NCBI RefSeq assembly: GCF_019393635.1
Contig: NC_057866.1
Coordinates: 10,736,223-10,800,222, forward strand
DNA: 64,000 nt
Direction: 5' to 3'
From: Dromiciops gliroides
Taxonomy: Eukaryota; Chordata; Mammalia; Microbiotheria; Microbiotheriidae
Position numbers and translations under genes: made by a program. Positions 27,280-39,100 of the stretch are shown here, piece after piece (position 1 is the stretch's first letter; each line of letters opens with the position of its first letter). Under the pieces are notes generated by a model that searched no databases, was not told the origin of the DNA, and was given only the letters and a program-made list of their open reading frames with translations.

Positions 27280-28531
27280 CTAGAGAGCATAGGAATAGGT
27301 GGAGCTTTCCTTAAAATAATAAACAGAATCTACCTAAAACCATCAGCAAAAACATTATATGTAACGGGGATAAGTTAGAGACATTCCTGATAAGATCAGG
27401 GTGAAACAGGGATGTCCATTATCATCTCTGTTATTTAATATTGTGCTAGAAATGTTATCTATAGCAATAAGAGAAGAAAAAGGAATTAAAAGAATTAGAA
27501 TAGGCAAGGAGGAAACAAAACTTTCATTCTTTGCAGATGATATGATGGTATACTTAGAGAATCCTAAAGAATCAACTAAAAAACTGCTTGAAACAATTAA
27601 CAACTTAAGCAAAGTTGGAGGATATAAAATAAACCCACATAAATCATCAGCATTTCTATAAATGACCAACAAAGCTCAGCAGCAAGAGATAGAAAGAGAA
27701 ATTTCATTTGAAGTAACAGTAGACAATATAAAATACTTGGGAGTCTACCTGCCAAGACAAACCCAGGAACTCTATGAACACAATTACAAAACCCTTTTCA
27801 GACAAATAAAATCAGATCTATGTAATTGGAAAAATATCAATTGCTCATGGATAGGCAGAGCTAATATAATAAAAATGACAATTCTACCTAAATTAATTTA
27901 CCTTTCAGTGCCATACTGATCAGACTACCTTAAAAAAATATAGATATAGATATAGATATATTTTGTAGAGTTACATGTCCTCTTTCTAGCTCTAAGCTTA
28001 TGACACTGGGAATGCTCTGATCCTCGCGTCCACCCTCTGTCCAGACCACTGGACAAAGCTTCCATTTAGTGTGCCAGTGGCTGACTTAACATCCACTCAG
28101 ATTACAGAAAATGATTTTTTGCCCCCCCCCCCCATGATCACTGCAGAAGGGCAGACAGGACAGAGGGTCATATGTGTTTTTCCTTCTTCTTCCAGTCATC
28201 ATGGCCTGGTCCTCACTGGTTTCTGGAACTCCACTTGAGCTTTTCCCACTAAGCCAGAGCCCCGCCAAGCTTGCAGCCATCTGGCAGAGCCTCAGAGAAG
28301 CCAGGATCACCCCTGGGCCATGCTGAGACGCTGGAGGACTCCTCGACTATTCAGAACCTGGGCCAGAGACAGCTGTGTGGCCAAGGGCTGCCAGGTCAGA
28401 CTTGTCCCCATGCTTGGGCAATGGTCTCCCCTCCTAGCCCATCTCCAAGGAAGAGAGCCCTGAACATTCATGCCAAACCCCTGCCCATACCTATCTCCCA
28501 CCCTAGAAGGAGCCTCATTCTCCATACATAC

Positions 28532-28538
<7 letters not shown>

Positions 28539-28576
<38 letters not shown>
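28539..28576. repeat. (AC)n microsatellite
   Basis: About 18 ac units, 165 bases past the CCDC88B poly(A) signal. 27950-28530 shows no gene or named repeat. Confidence 0.9.
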
Positions 28577-28741
28577 CCAGGCACCGGGTTCTAAGCTCCT
28601 CCTGGCTCCTACACCCCCCCCCTTAACTTAAAATCATCCCCAAACAGACAAAACAAACATTTTCCTGGGGCCAGAGGCCCATCGTGTCCTGTCGCACTGT
28701 CTGGGGAGAGGCCAGCAGCAGAGCCTCGTTCAATCACAGGC

Positions 28742-29157
28742 TTTATTCTTATCTTGCCAAAGACAAAGCAAAGGTTTAAATAACAGAAGTGGGGCCTTGG
28801 GCAGGGTAGGTGCGTGGAAGCCAGGCGAGCTTCTTCTCAAGCCCCTCTCCTCAAAGGCGCCTCTTCTGCCCATGTGGCTGTTGTTCCTCATGCCAGGGAC
28901 GCCAGCGCCTCCTCCCACCCTTCCCAGGATCCAGGGACACCCCCCCCACAGAAGCCTGTGGCCTGGGGCTGCCCTCCCGACACACTCACGCAAGCAGGAG
29001 GGCCCAGCAGCCTCCCCCCAAGCCCCAGGCCCCAGGACGAGCCAGCCACAGAGAGAGACCCTTCCCCTCCGGGCCGTAAGCCCCGTGGCCATGGGCCCTC
29101 TGGGGTGCTGCTCTGTGCTGCCTCCCGGTCCAACGGGCTCCTGAGCGGCTCGTGGGG
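28742..29157 (-). other. CCDC88B: CCDC88B 3' UTR with poly(A) signal
   Basis: From the TGA at 29160-29158 to AATAAA on the minus strand at 28747-28742, about 410 bases without any repeat insertion. Cleavage is expected near 28720-28730. Confidence 0.75.
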
Positions 29158-29814
29158 TCACTGGCTGAGGGATGACGTGAGAGGAGCCTTCTTGGGCTCA
29201 CGTTCCAAAGGACCTACAGAGGGAGAGGACTTCGTGCTGGGAGGGGCCCTACGGGGGCAGGCTTTGAGCCGCCCACATTATTGCAGCTGCCCCTCGCCAT
29301 CCATACTCTCCCAAGCCAGCCTCCCTTCCCCTCCCTGCCTCTCCCCCATTCCCGCCTCACCCTCTCGGGCAGCAGCAGCTTCCGGCCCCTCCGAGACGTC
29401 ACCTGAGCCTTCCCATCCTGAAGGGGACAGGGAAGTTGGGTTGGGAGCAGGAGAGGCCAAAGGAAGGAGTGATGGAGGAGAAAGAACGGAAGAGGGAAGA
29501 AGAGGCCAGAACAGGGAATGGGAGCTCTGTCCATTTGCCAGGGCTCAGGAGAGAGGCCCCGCTGGGGCCGGCTTCCCTGCAGCGTCTGCAGTGAAGGACC
29601 GTGGCCATCTCACCTCTGCTTCCAGAGCTAGGTGCCCCTAAAGGTCCAGGGCGACGCTGACGGAAACGCTGGCGCGGCGAATCCCCGGGGCTGAAGGATT
29701 CAGAGCCCCGAACCACAGGGAGCCGGGAGCTGAGCCTCCGCCGCTGCCCACCCGACGAGGTCTCATCCTGAAGGCAGAGAGAGCTCTGGGCCCTGCGCAT
29801 AGGCCCGGGGGAAG
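29158..29814 (-). CDS. CCDC88B: CCDC88B exons 25-27: C-terminal tail
   Basis: Exon 25 encodes [20 protein letters not shown] and [20 protein letters not shown], almost as in human. Exon 26 (29417-29362) begins [13 protein letters not shown]. Exon 27 encodes [11 protein letters not shown] then TGA in the frame that matches human LTPSLSQ, but exon 26 as read ends in the wrong phase by one base. A one-base consensus error or an alternative splice site would explain this. Confidence 0.8.
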
Positions 29815-32800
29815 CTAGACCAGGAGAAAGGCAGAGCTGTAAGGAGCCGGACCGGACCACAGGGCAAGGGCGGGGCAAAAAGAGAGAGGGCGAGACGGGG
29901 ACAGGGAGCCGGGCAGGCTCTACAGACCCAGTACCTGCACCCAAGGTGAATCCTTCCCCGAGCCATTCAATCCCACTGAGAACCTGCAGGGTGTCCAGGC
30001 CTTTCCCACGTGGGATGATGAAGATGAGGATGATGGGGATAAGGGTAGAATGACGACAACTTCTAAATTATTGGGAATTGACAAATCTCTCGCAGAGTGT
30101 AAGCTCTTTGAGGGCAAGGACAATTTCGTCCCCTAGGAGGGTGCCTTGCACATGGTAGTTATCTAATAAAGGTTTATGGCATTGAATTCAATCTACTAGC
30201 AAAGGAGATGAATGGTTTTTAAAAGAAGAGATGCAATCCATCAAAAACCATAGAGAAGGGGCCGCTAGGTGGCGCAGTGGATAGAGCACCGGCCCTGGAG
30301 TCAGCAGTACCTGAGTTCAAATCCGGCCTCAGACACTTAACACTTACTAGCTGTGTGACCCTGGGCGAGTCACTTAACCCCAATTGCCTCACTAAAAAAA
30401 CAACAACAACAACAAAAACCATGGAGAAGACTGCTTCAAAGAATGAATAATAAAAGAACACATTAAATCATCTCTGTGATTTTTCCTCACACCCCTCAAG
30501 TTGGCAAAGATGATAAAATATAGAAACAGTCCATGTTGGAGAGGCAGGAGAAAGACAGGCACACCCTAATATGGAGTTGATAGAGCTGTGAATTGGTCCC
30601 ACCATTCTGGGGGGAAAATTGAAAATGTACTAAAAAAGTGACTGAGCAACTCATGCCCTTTGACCCCACAGCACCATAAGGGCCTTGAAAGCATGGACTA
30701 TTTAATTTTTTGTCTTTGGATGCCCAGCACCTTCTAGGGTTAGACTGTGAGCTGGAGGGCAGCTATTGCCTTTTGTCTTTCTTTGTGTCCTTACTGCTTA
30801 GCATAGTGCCTAAGTAGGTGCCTAATAAATGTTCGTTGAATAACTATAGTGCCTAGTGTGGAATTGGCACTTAATGCTTACTGGATGGAATTGGATTGAC
30901 ATAATCCAGTGATCCTACAACTGGACATTTACCCCAGCTCAGTTGAAAATAGAAAGTAAGATTTTTTTAAGTAAACAAAAATTTAACCACAGCTACTTTG
31001 GGGAGGGGATGGTAACCAAAAAACCCCCAAACAAACAAAAAATGAGAAACAAGTGGGTGTCCATTGTAAATGCAATGAATGGCTAAAGAAAATATCAGTT
31101 ATGTAGGTATCATAAAGTTGCATTGCCCTATAAGGGCATGTAAAGGAATAGGAAGGATTCATAGAAGCATAGGAAGACTGATATGAACTCATGGAGGGCA
31201 GAATCAAGATGGTGGAGTAAGAGGAAGCCTTTTTGTCTCGCTCACCCAGCTCTCTTCCTCCACACTGACCTAGAAAATACACCAGGGGCAGCTAGGTGGC
31301 GCAGTTGATAAAACACCGACCCTGGATTCAGGAGGACCTGAGTTCAAATCCGACCTCAGACACTTGACACTTACTAGCTGTGTGACCCTGGGCAAGTCAC
31401 TTAACCGTCATTGCTCCACCAAAACCAAAAAAAGGAAAAAAAAGAAAATGCACTGGACCAAATTGTGATCAGGAAAACCAAGAAGTCACAATGAGTCATT
31501 TTCCCAGCTCAAGGGGACTTAAGGAGACTGAGAAATCTGCAGACACTGGGGAGGGGGTCTAGCCAAGAGTGCAACAGCAGTAGGGGTTATTCCCCTGCAC
31601 AGAGATAGAAAGAGGGCCAAGCAGAGCATGAGGGCAGCACACCAATGCAGAAACAGATTTCAACCCCCAAATTTTTTAAATGATTATTAATTTTTTACAG
31701 GTAATTGAGAAATATTTAGTGAAATAAATAAAAAAATTAAGAGCTTTGGGGGGCAGCTAGGTGGCACAGTGGATAAAGCACCAGCTCTGGATTCAGGAGG
31801 ACCTGAGTTCAAATCCAGCCTCAGTCACTTGACACTAACTAGCTGTGTAACCCTGGGCAAGTCACTTGGCCCTCATTGCCTGCAAAAACAAAAGCAAAAG
31901 AAAACAAAAGAGCTTTAGGGGATCACTGAACTAGCTTTAGGTGAAAAAACAGGTATCATCTGGAAGCTCTGTCACACATCACCCAATTCTGGACCATAGG
32001 TCCAGGGTGGAAAGTAGTGGTCCCAGTTGCAAGGGAGCAGGAGCCCTCTCCATGTACTAAGCAAAGAATAAATTACAGAACCACAGAGGAAGGACAGTTC
32101 TAAGCTTTAGCCCAGCACAAAAGCCTGCAATGGAATAAACCAAGGCAGGAAACCAAGCGCAAAGGAAAGCCAGCACTTCAGTCACTCTGAACCTGCAGAA
32201 CAGTGACTAAGTCCAGCAGCTGTCTACAGAAACTCAACCACACACAAGCCCAAACTCGGGTCAGAAACTTGCAGAGTTCAGACCAGGAGGACAGTGAACA
32301 GATCTCTCCCTGGATCACACCACTCTGTTTTTTGTTTTTGTTTTTGTTTTTTGGTGAGGCAATTGGGGTTAAGTGACTTGCCCAGGGTCACACAGCTAGT
32401 AAGTGTTAAGTGTCTGAGGCCGGATTTGAACTCAGGTACTCCTGACTCCAGGGTCGGTGCTTATCCACTGCGCCACCTAGCTGCCCCCGATCACACCACT
32501 CTGAAAGCTTGTAGGCCCCCAGGCCTTGCTGTGAAAGCAGCAGAAGGACAGAAAAGGACAGAAATTCAGGTCAACTCCCTCCCCTCCCCCCAGCCAGAAG
32601 TGTGCAAAGCTCAGCACTGACACTGAGTCCAAAATCAAGACATAGACTGGAAGGATGAGCAAAGAAAAAAGAATTATTTTGGTGACAAGGAAACTCAAGA
32701 TACCAAGCCAAAAGAAGAAAATTACTTGAAAACATCTACAAGCAAAGCTCCAAAGAAAAATGAATCCTGGACAAAAGTCCAACAAGAATCCCTAGAATAG

Positions 32801-35800
32801 TTAAAGCAAGAAGTTCTTGTTTTTAAACCTAAAAATGGTTTTTAAAACCAAATGGGGGGGGGCAGCTAGGTGGCGCAGTGAATAGAGCACCGGCTCTGGA
32901 GTCAGGAGTACCTGAGTTCAAATCCGGCCTCAGACACTTGATACTTACTAGCTGTGTGACCCTGGGCAAGTCACTTAACCCCAATTGCCTCACTGAAAAA
33001 AAAAAACTTTAAAACCAAATGAGGGGCAGCTAGGTGGCACAGTGGATAAAGCACCAGCCCTGGATTCAGGAGTTCCTGAGTTCAAATCCAGCCTCAGACA
33101 CTTGACACTTACTAGCTGTGTGACCCTGGGCAAGTCACAACCCCCATTGCCCCGCAAAAAAAAAAAAAATTTAATTAAAAAAAAATGAGAAGAAAGAAAG
33201 GAAAAGAAGAAAGGAAAAGATCATTAACAGTTTAGGAAAGGAGATTTTAAAACCTTACCAAAGAAAATAACTCCATAAAAATTTAGGATTGTCTGAGGGA
33301 ATGGCCATCAATTGGAGAATGACTGAACAAGTTGTGGTATATTAATTTAATGGAATACTATTATGCTGTAAGAAATGATCAGCAGGCTGATTTCAGAAAA
33401 ACCTGGAAAGACTTAAGTGGACTGATGCTGAGTGAAGTGAGCAGAACCAGAAAAACATTGTACCCAGTAACAGCAACATTGTTCGATGGTCAACTGTGAT
33501 AGACTTAACTCTTCTCAGCAATACAATAATCCAAGACAATTCCAAAGGACTCATGATAGAAAATGCTCTCCACAGCCAGAAAAAAAAGAACTATGGAATC
33601 TGGATGCAGATGGAACCAAACTGTTTCTACCTTTGGGGTTTTTTTTCTTTTTTGATGTTTTTCCCTTTTGTTCTGATTCTTCTTTCACAACATGACTAAT
33701 GTAGAAATATGTTTAATGTGATTGTACATATATAACCTATATTAGATTGCTTTCTGTCTTGGGGAGCGGGGAGGGAAGGGAGAGAGGGAAAAAAATTTAG
33801 AACTTGAAATCATAAAAACAAATGTTGAAAACTATCTTTACATGTAACTGGAAAACAATAAAATATTTTTATGATTTTAAAAAATTAGATTGTCAAACAG
33901 AAGCTAATGATTTCATGAGATGTCAAGAAATAATAAAATAAGGTTAATACATGGTGGGACAGGGCAGGGATAGAAGAAAATGTGAAATATCTCATAGGAA
34001 AAAAATGATCTGAAAAATAGATTAAGGAGCGATAATTTAAAACTGAAAGCTATGAACAACAACAAAAAGAACATAGATATCATATTTCAAAAAGTCATAA
34101 AAGAAAACTGCCCAGATATCTTAGAAATTGAGGGCAAAGTAGAAACTAAAAGAATCCACTGATCACCTCATTAAAGAAGCCCCAAAATAAAAACTCCCTG
34201 GAATACTATAGCCAAAATCCAGAACTCCCAAGTGAAAGGAAAACTACTGCAAGAAGCCAGAAAGAAAGAATTCAAATACCATAGAAACACAGTCAGGATC
34301 ACACAAGATTTAACAGCCACCACTATAAAGATACAGAGGGCTTGGAATATGATATTCCAGAAGGCAAAAGATCTAGGTTTCACCTGAGAAAAACCTACCC
34401 AATAAAACCAAGTGTAATCCTAAAGAGGGGGAAAATTCATCTTTAATGAAATGAAGGGCTTTTGAGTATTCCCAAAAAAAAGACCAGAGCCAAATAGAAA
34501 ATCTGACATAAAAACACAAGACTCAAGACAAGATAAAAAGGTAAACATGAGTGAGAAATCATAAGGGACTAAATGATATCAAACTGTTTTCATTGTTATA
34601 TGGGGAGATGCTATTTGTAACTCCTCAGAACTTTATCATTACCAAGGGTCTTAGAGGGAGTTATAATTAAACAGAGGGCCTTTGTATGATTCTATTATGT
34701 TTAGATGATCTATAAAGAAGAATGGAAGAGTGGGGAAGAAGAATGCACTGGGAGAGGGAGAAAGGGAGAGGAAGAATGAAGAAAATTATCTCACATGAAT
34801 AGGTTATACAGTATAATGTAGGCAGCAAAGAAGACACATAGAGCATTGGCCTGGAATTGTTAGCAAGACCTGAGTTCAAAACTAGCCTAGGAAAGCCACT
34901 GAAAAAAATCTGTTTGCCTCAGTTTCCTCAACTGTACAAAGGGATGATAACAGCATCTATCTCATAGGGTTGGGCAGTTAGATGGCACAGTAGATAGAGC
35001 ACTGGCTCTGCAGTCAGGAAGACCCAAGTTCAAATCTGGCTTCAGACACTTACTAGCTATATGACCCTTGGCAAGTTGCTTAACCCTGTTTGCCTTAGTT
35101 TCCTCATCCATAAAATGAAATGGAGAAGGCAATGGCAAATCACTCCAGTAGATTGTCAAGAAAATCCCAAATGGGGTCACAAAGAATCAGACATGACAAA
35201 CGACTAAATGACAACAACCTCATAGGGTTGTTGTGAGGATTAAGTGAAATAATATATATTTGGGGGGTTGGGCAAAGTTAAGTGATTTGCCCAAGGTCAC
35301 ACAGCTAGTAAGTGTCAAGTGTCTATGGCCAGATTTGAACTCAGGTCTTCCTGAATCCAGGGCTGGTGCTTTATCTACTGCACCACCTGGCTGCCGTGTG
35401 AAATAATATTTTAAAGTGTTTAGCACAGTACTTGATACATGGTAGGCATTATATAAGTGCTTATGCCCTTCCCCTTTTCTTTCCCCATTTCCAGTGGGGG
35501 GAAACAGTCAACACCTGAACCTTACTCTTATTTGAACTGGTTCAAGGAGGGAAGAATACACATACACACAATTTGGTACAGAAATTCATCTTACCCAACA
35601 GGAAAGTGGAAGGAAAAAGAGTTAAGGGAAGGGGAGCAGGGGTGGTTCAAATAAAAGGGAAGATAGATTAAGGGAAGCAGTAATTAGAAGCAAAACAGAC
35701 TCTTAAAGAATGAATTGGGGAGGAGAAGGAAAAGTATAAGAGAATAGGATGAAGGGAGATACATTATAAATAATCATAACTGAATGTGAATGGGATGAAC

Positions 35801-36145
35801 TCACCCATAAAATGGAAGGGGATAGCAGAATGGATTAGAAACTAGAATCCAACAATATGTTGTTTACAAGAAACACACTTGAAACAGAAAGATATACATA
35901 GAGTTAAAACAAGGAGTTGGGACAGAATCTTTTGTGCTCTGTCTGAAATAAAAAAGACAGGGGTAGCCATCATAATCTTAGAAAAGCAAAAATAGATCTT
36001 ATTAAAAGAGACAGGAGCAGCTAGGTGGCGCAGTAGATAAAGCACCAGCCCTGGATTCAAGAGGACCTGAGTTCAAATCCAGCCTCAGACACTTGGCACT
36101 TACTAGCTGTGTGACCCTGGGCAAGTCACTTAACCCTCATTGCCC

Positions 36146-36182
<37 letters not shown>

Positions 36183-39100
36183 GGGAAACTATGTTTTGCT
36201 AAAAAGTAAGATAGACAGTGAATTAATACCAATACTGAACACATAGGCATTAAATGGCAAAGCAGCTAAATTCTTAAAGGAAAAGTTAAATTAATTACAG
36301 GAGGAAATGGATAATAAAACTGTAAGAGTGGGAGACCTCAATTTATACATCTCAAACATAGATAAATCTAATCATAAAATAAACAAGAAAGAAGCTAAGG
36401 CGATGAATAGAATTTTAGGAAAGTTAGACATCTAAATAGGAATAAAAATCAATATACTTATTCTCAGCTATGCATTACACTTCCACAAAAATTAGTCATG
36501 TATTAAGGTATGAAAACTTCACAAACAAATGCACAAAAGCAGAAATATTAAATGTATCTCTTCCGACCATAATGCAATAAAATTACATTCAATAAAGGAC
36601 CTTTGAAGCATAGATTAAAAATTAATCAGAAACTAAATAACTTAATCCTAAAGAATAGATGGGTCAAAGAACAAATCAAAGAAATATTCAATAATTTCAT
36701 TAAAGATAATGACAACAATGAGACAACATATCAAAATTTGTGGGATAGAGCCAAAGCAGTACTTAAGGGAAAATTTCTCTCTCTAAATACTTACATCAAT
36801 AAAAAAAAAAGAGGGAAGTGAGTTGACCAGAAGAGCAATATACTTAATGACTACAATAACAACTGAAAACAACACTGAAAGGCAAGAGGATTCTGACTAA
36901 ATGCAGTGGCCAAGGTTGGTTCCAGACAGCTGAGATCAGAACACCCACCCTTCCTTCTCTGCTAAAAAAATGGTGCATTTGGAAGAATGCAAAGGTGCAT
37001 GTGCTCCTGGGCACAATAATTTCATTAATAGCTAGCATCTCTATAGCACCTTAAGGTTTGCAAAGCACTTTTCAGATATTCTCTCATTTTATCCCCAAGC
37101 AAATCTCTGAGGAAGGTCCTATATTTTACATTTATGGGCAAAGGGCCATAATCACCCAGATAGTCACTATCAGAGATAGGATTCAAACCCAGCTTGTCTT
37201 GACTCAAAGTTCAACTCCCCTAGCCTCATTTGCCACATGAAGACATGAACTCCCCTTATACAAAGTTAGCCTCAGAGAAGAGCTGAAGAAAAGCATCTTT
37301 GCAGAAGTGTGGGACTAGGGGCATGGAATACTGCATACACTATCAAACACTGTTAATAGGTGGGTTGGTTGGTTGCCTGTGATTAACTGATGTTTTCCTC
37401 TTCTTTTTTAAAGTCTTGTTATAAGAGGTGGCCCACTAGGGACAGGAGAGAGGGAGATGTATTCGGAAATGACAGTGGCATAAAATCAAACGATAATAAT
37501 TAAAAGAAGATTTTTAAATGTGCATATTAACTTTTACCAGACAGTAGCAACACTGGCTCCTTTGTTCCCTGACCCCCTTTTTTAAATTTTTTTTTTTTTG
37601 GTGAGGCAATTGGGGTTAAGTGACTTGCCCAGGGTCACACAGTTAGTAAGTGTTAGGTGTCTGAGGCCGGATTTGAACTCAGGTCCTCCTGACTCCAGGG
37701 CCGGTGCTCTATCCACTGTGCCACCTAGCTGTCCCTCCCCCCCTTGACCCTCTTTTTATCCTGTGTATTTCTCTGGATTGTGTTGATGTCATTATTGTTA
37801 ACAGATTGCCAGCTGGCCTTGGAATCAGGAAAATCTAGGTTTACATCCCTCCTCTGACACACAGTGATTGTGTTACCTTGGGCAAGTCCCTGAAACTCTC
37901 AGTGCCCTGGGGAGATCTCTTAAGTCTCTAATCTGCAGAGAAAATATGGACCTGCGTTGCTAGAGGAAATTTTTTGTCCGCAACTCCAATGAAACCATGG
38001 CATCAGATCCCAGAAAATATTAATTTTGTGGATGTAGTCTGATTTTTTCGGCACAGCCTTTACACATTTCACCCCAGTCATCCAGGATCTTCTTCAATTC
38101 CTTCACTCCGAGCTTCTTCAGGTCCACTGTGCTCAGGTCAATCTGTTTATCATATTTGAGCTCACAGACTTGACTGTCTTTCTTCTTTAGCTTCTCACAG
38201 ATCTTCTCAACAGGAATGTGGTGGCTAAGAGGCTTGGACACTTCATTGATGATCTTGGTGGCTGCATCACTGGTAGCTCCAATGTAATAACACAAATGGT
38301 TTTCTTTTCCTTTTGCATCACTGCAAAACTTCATAAGTTCATTTTCTTTTCTTTCTTTCTTTTTTTTTTTTTTGGTGAGGCAATTGGGTTAAGTGACTTG
38401 CCCAGGGTCACACAGCTAGTAAGTGTCAAGTGTCTGAATCTGGATTTGAACTCAGGTCCTCCTGAATCCAGGGCCAGTGCTTTATCCACTATTTTTTACC
38501 TAGCTGCCCCTCATAAGTTCATTTTCAATGCTGCTTGGGGAAAATGTGACATCCTGGTCTTTAAGGCCTTGGTAAAATTTTCCCAAAAAAGAAATTCATA
38601 CTTTGCAGTCCCCGGCCACAGGGCCGGCTCCCGCCCCGCTGCACAGTCAGGGCCAGCGCCACCGCCAGCCCGTGAGTGGCCAACATCATCCTGCTCCCAC
38701 CACTGCTCAGACTCCATCCCAGAAAATATTACCATTATTATTGGTAATAATGGCACATTACTGGTAATTCACCAAATGGCAAGTTATTATCATTATTGTT
38801 GACACTCCTGCCTCTGATGCCTGGATGAGTCTGCTTCGGGCAAGTCTCTAAGTTGTAGATGAGCCACAGTCTACACTGGTGGCAAGAGTCACAGCTCATA
38901 GGGTCCAGTTCCATGAGCATTCTTGCTCATAGATACTGGGTTTAGAGTGAAGGAGACCTAAATCGGAGGCCATGATAGACTGATTGATGGTAATGGGAAC
39001 AGATGGTGAGATCAGCCCCTGCCCCCAGCCCCAACTCAAACCTACACACACCTGTTTCTTTGGCTTCCCTGCCCTCGGGGAGCTCCACGTCCAGGGGACC

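Larger units (their letters stand above)
26305..27930 (+). mobile_element. L1 ORF2 fragment (endonuclease end and reverse transcriptase)
   Basis: Translated segments include SDHDAIKI-like endonuclease end, [53 protein letters not shown] and the catalytic FADD at about 27531. It continues IKYLGVYLPRQTQELYEHNY and [20 protein letters not shown]. Internal deletions, a stop before MTNKAQ and two SINEs interrupt it. Not functional. Confidence 0.9.
34845..35470 (+). repeat. MIR-type SINE split by two SINE insertions
   Basis: MIR segments: gtttgcctcagtttcctcaa, atctatctcatagggttg, ttgtgaggattaagtgaaat and tggtaggcattatataagtg are separated by the insertions at 34972 and 35259. Confidence 0.75.
31195..36850 (+). 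mobile_element. L1 element: 5' UTR, ORF1 and endonuclease pieces
   Basis: Begins gcagaatcaagatggtggag, the type of 5' end with an aagatgg (YY1-like) box. ORF1 start region near 32654 (atgagcaaagaaaaaagaat). ORF1 body 33890-34400. Endonuclease segments near 35850-36430. The SDHNAIK-like end and [20 protein letters not shown] lie near 36550-36820. Split by SINEs, MIR and another L1 3' end. Not coding-competent. Confidence 0.75.
29814..39052. other. CCDC88B intron 24: repeat-filled 9.2 kb intron
   Basis: Holds two L1 assemblies, eleven SINEs, MIR and L2 tails and a MANF retropseudogene; no exon seen inside it. Confidence 0.8.

Noticed and set aside
28814-29641. 275-codon plus-strand ORF
   Set aside because: Antisense shadow of the CCDC88B 3' UTR and last exons; the real exons and splice sites are on the minus strand.
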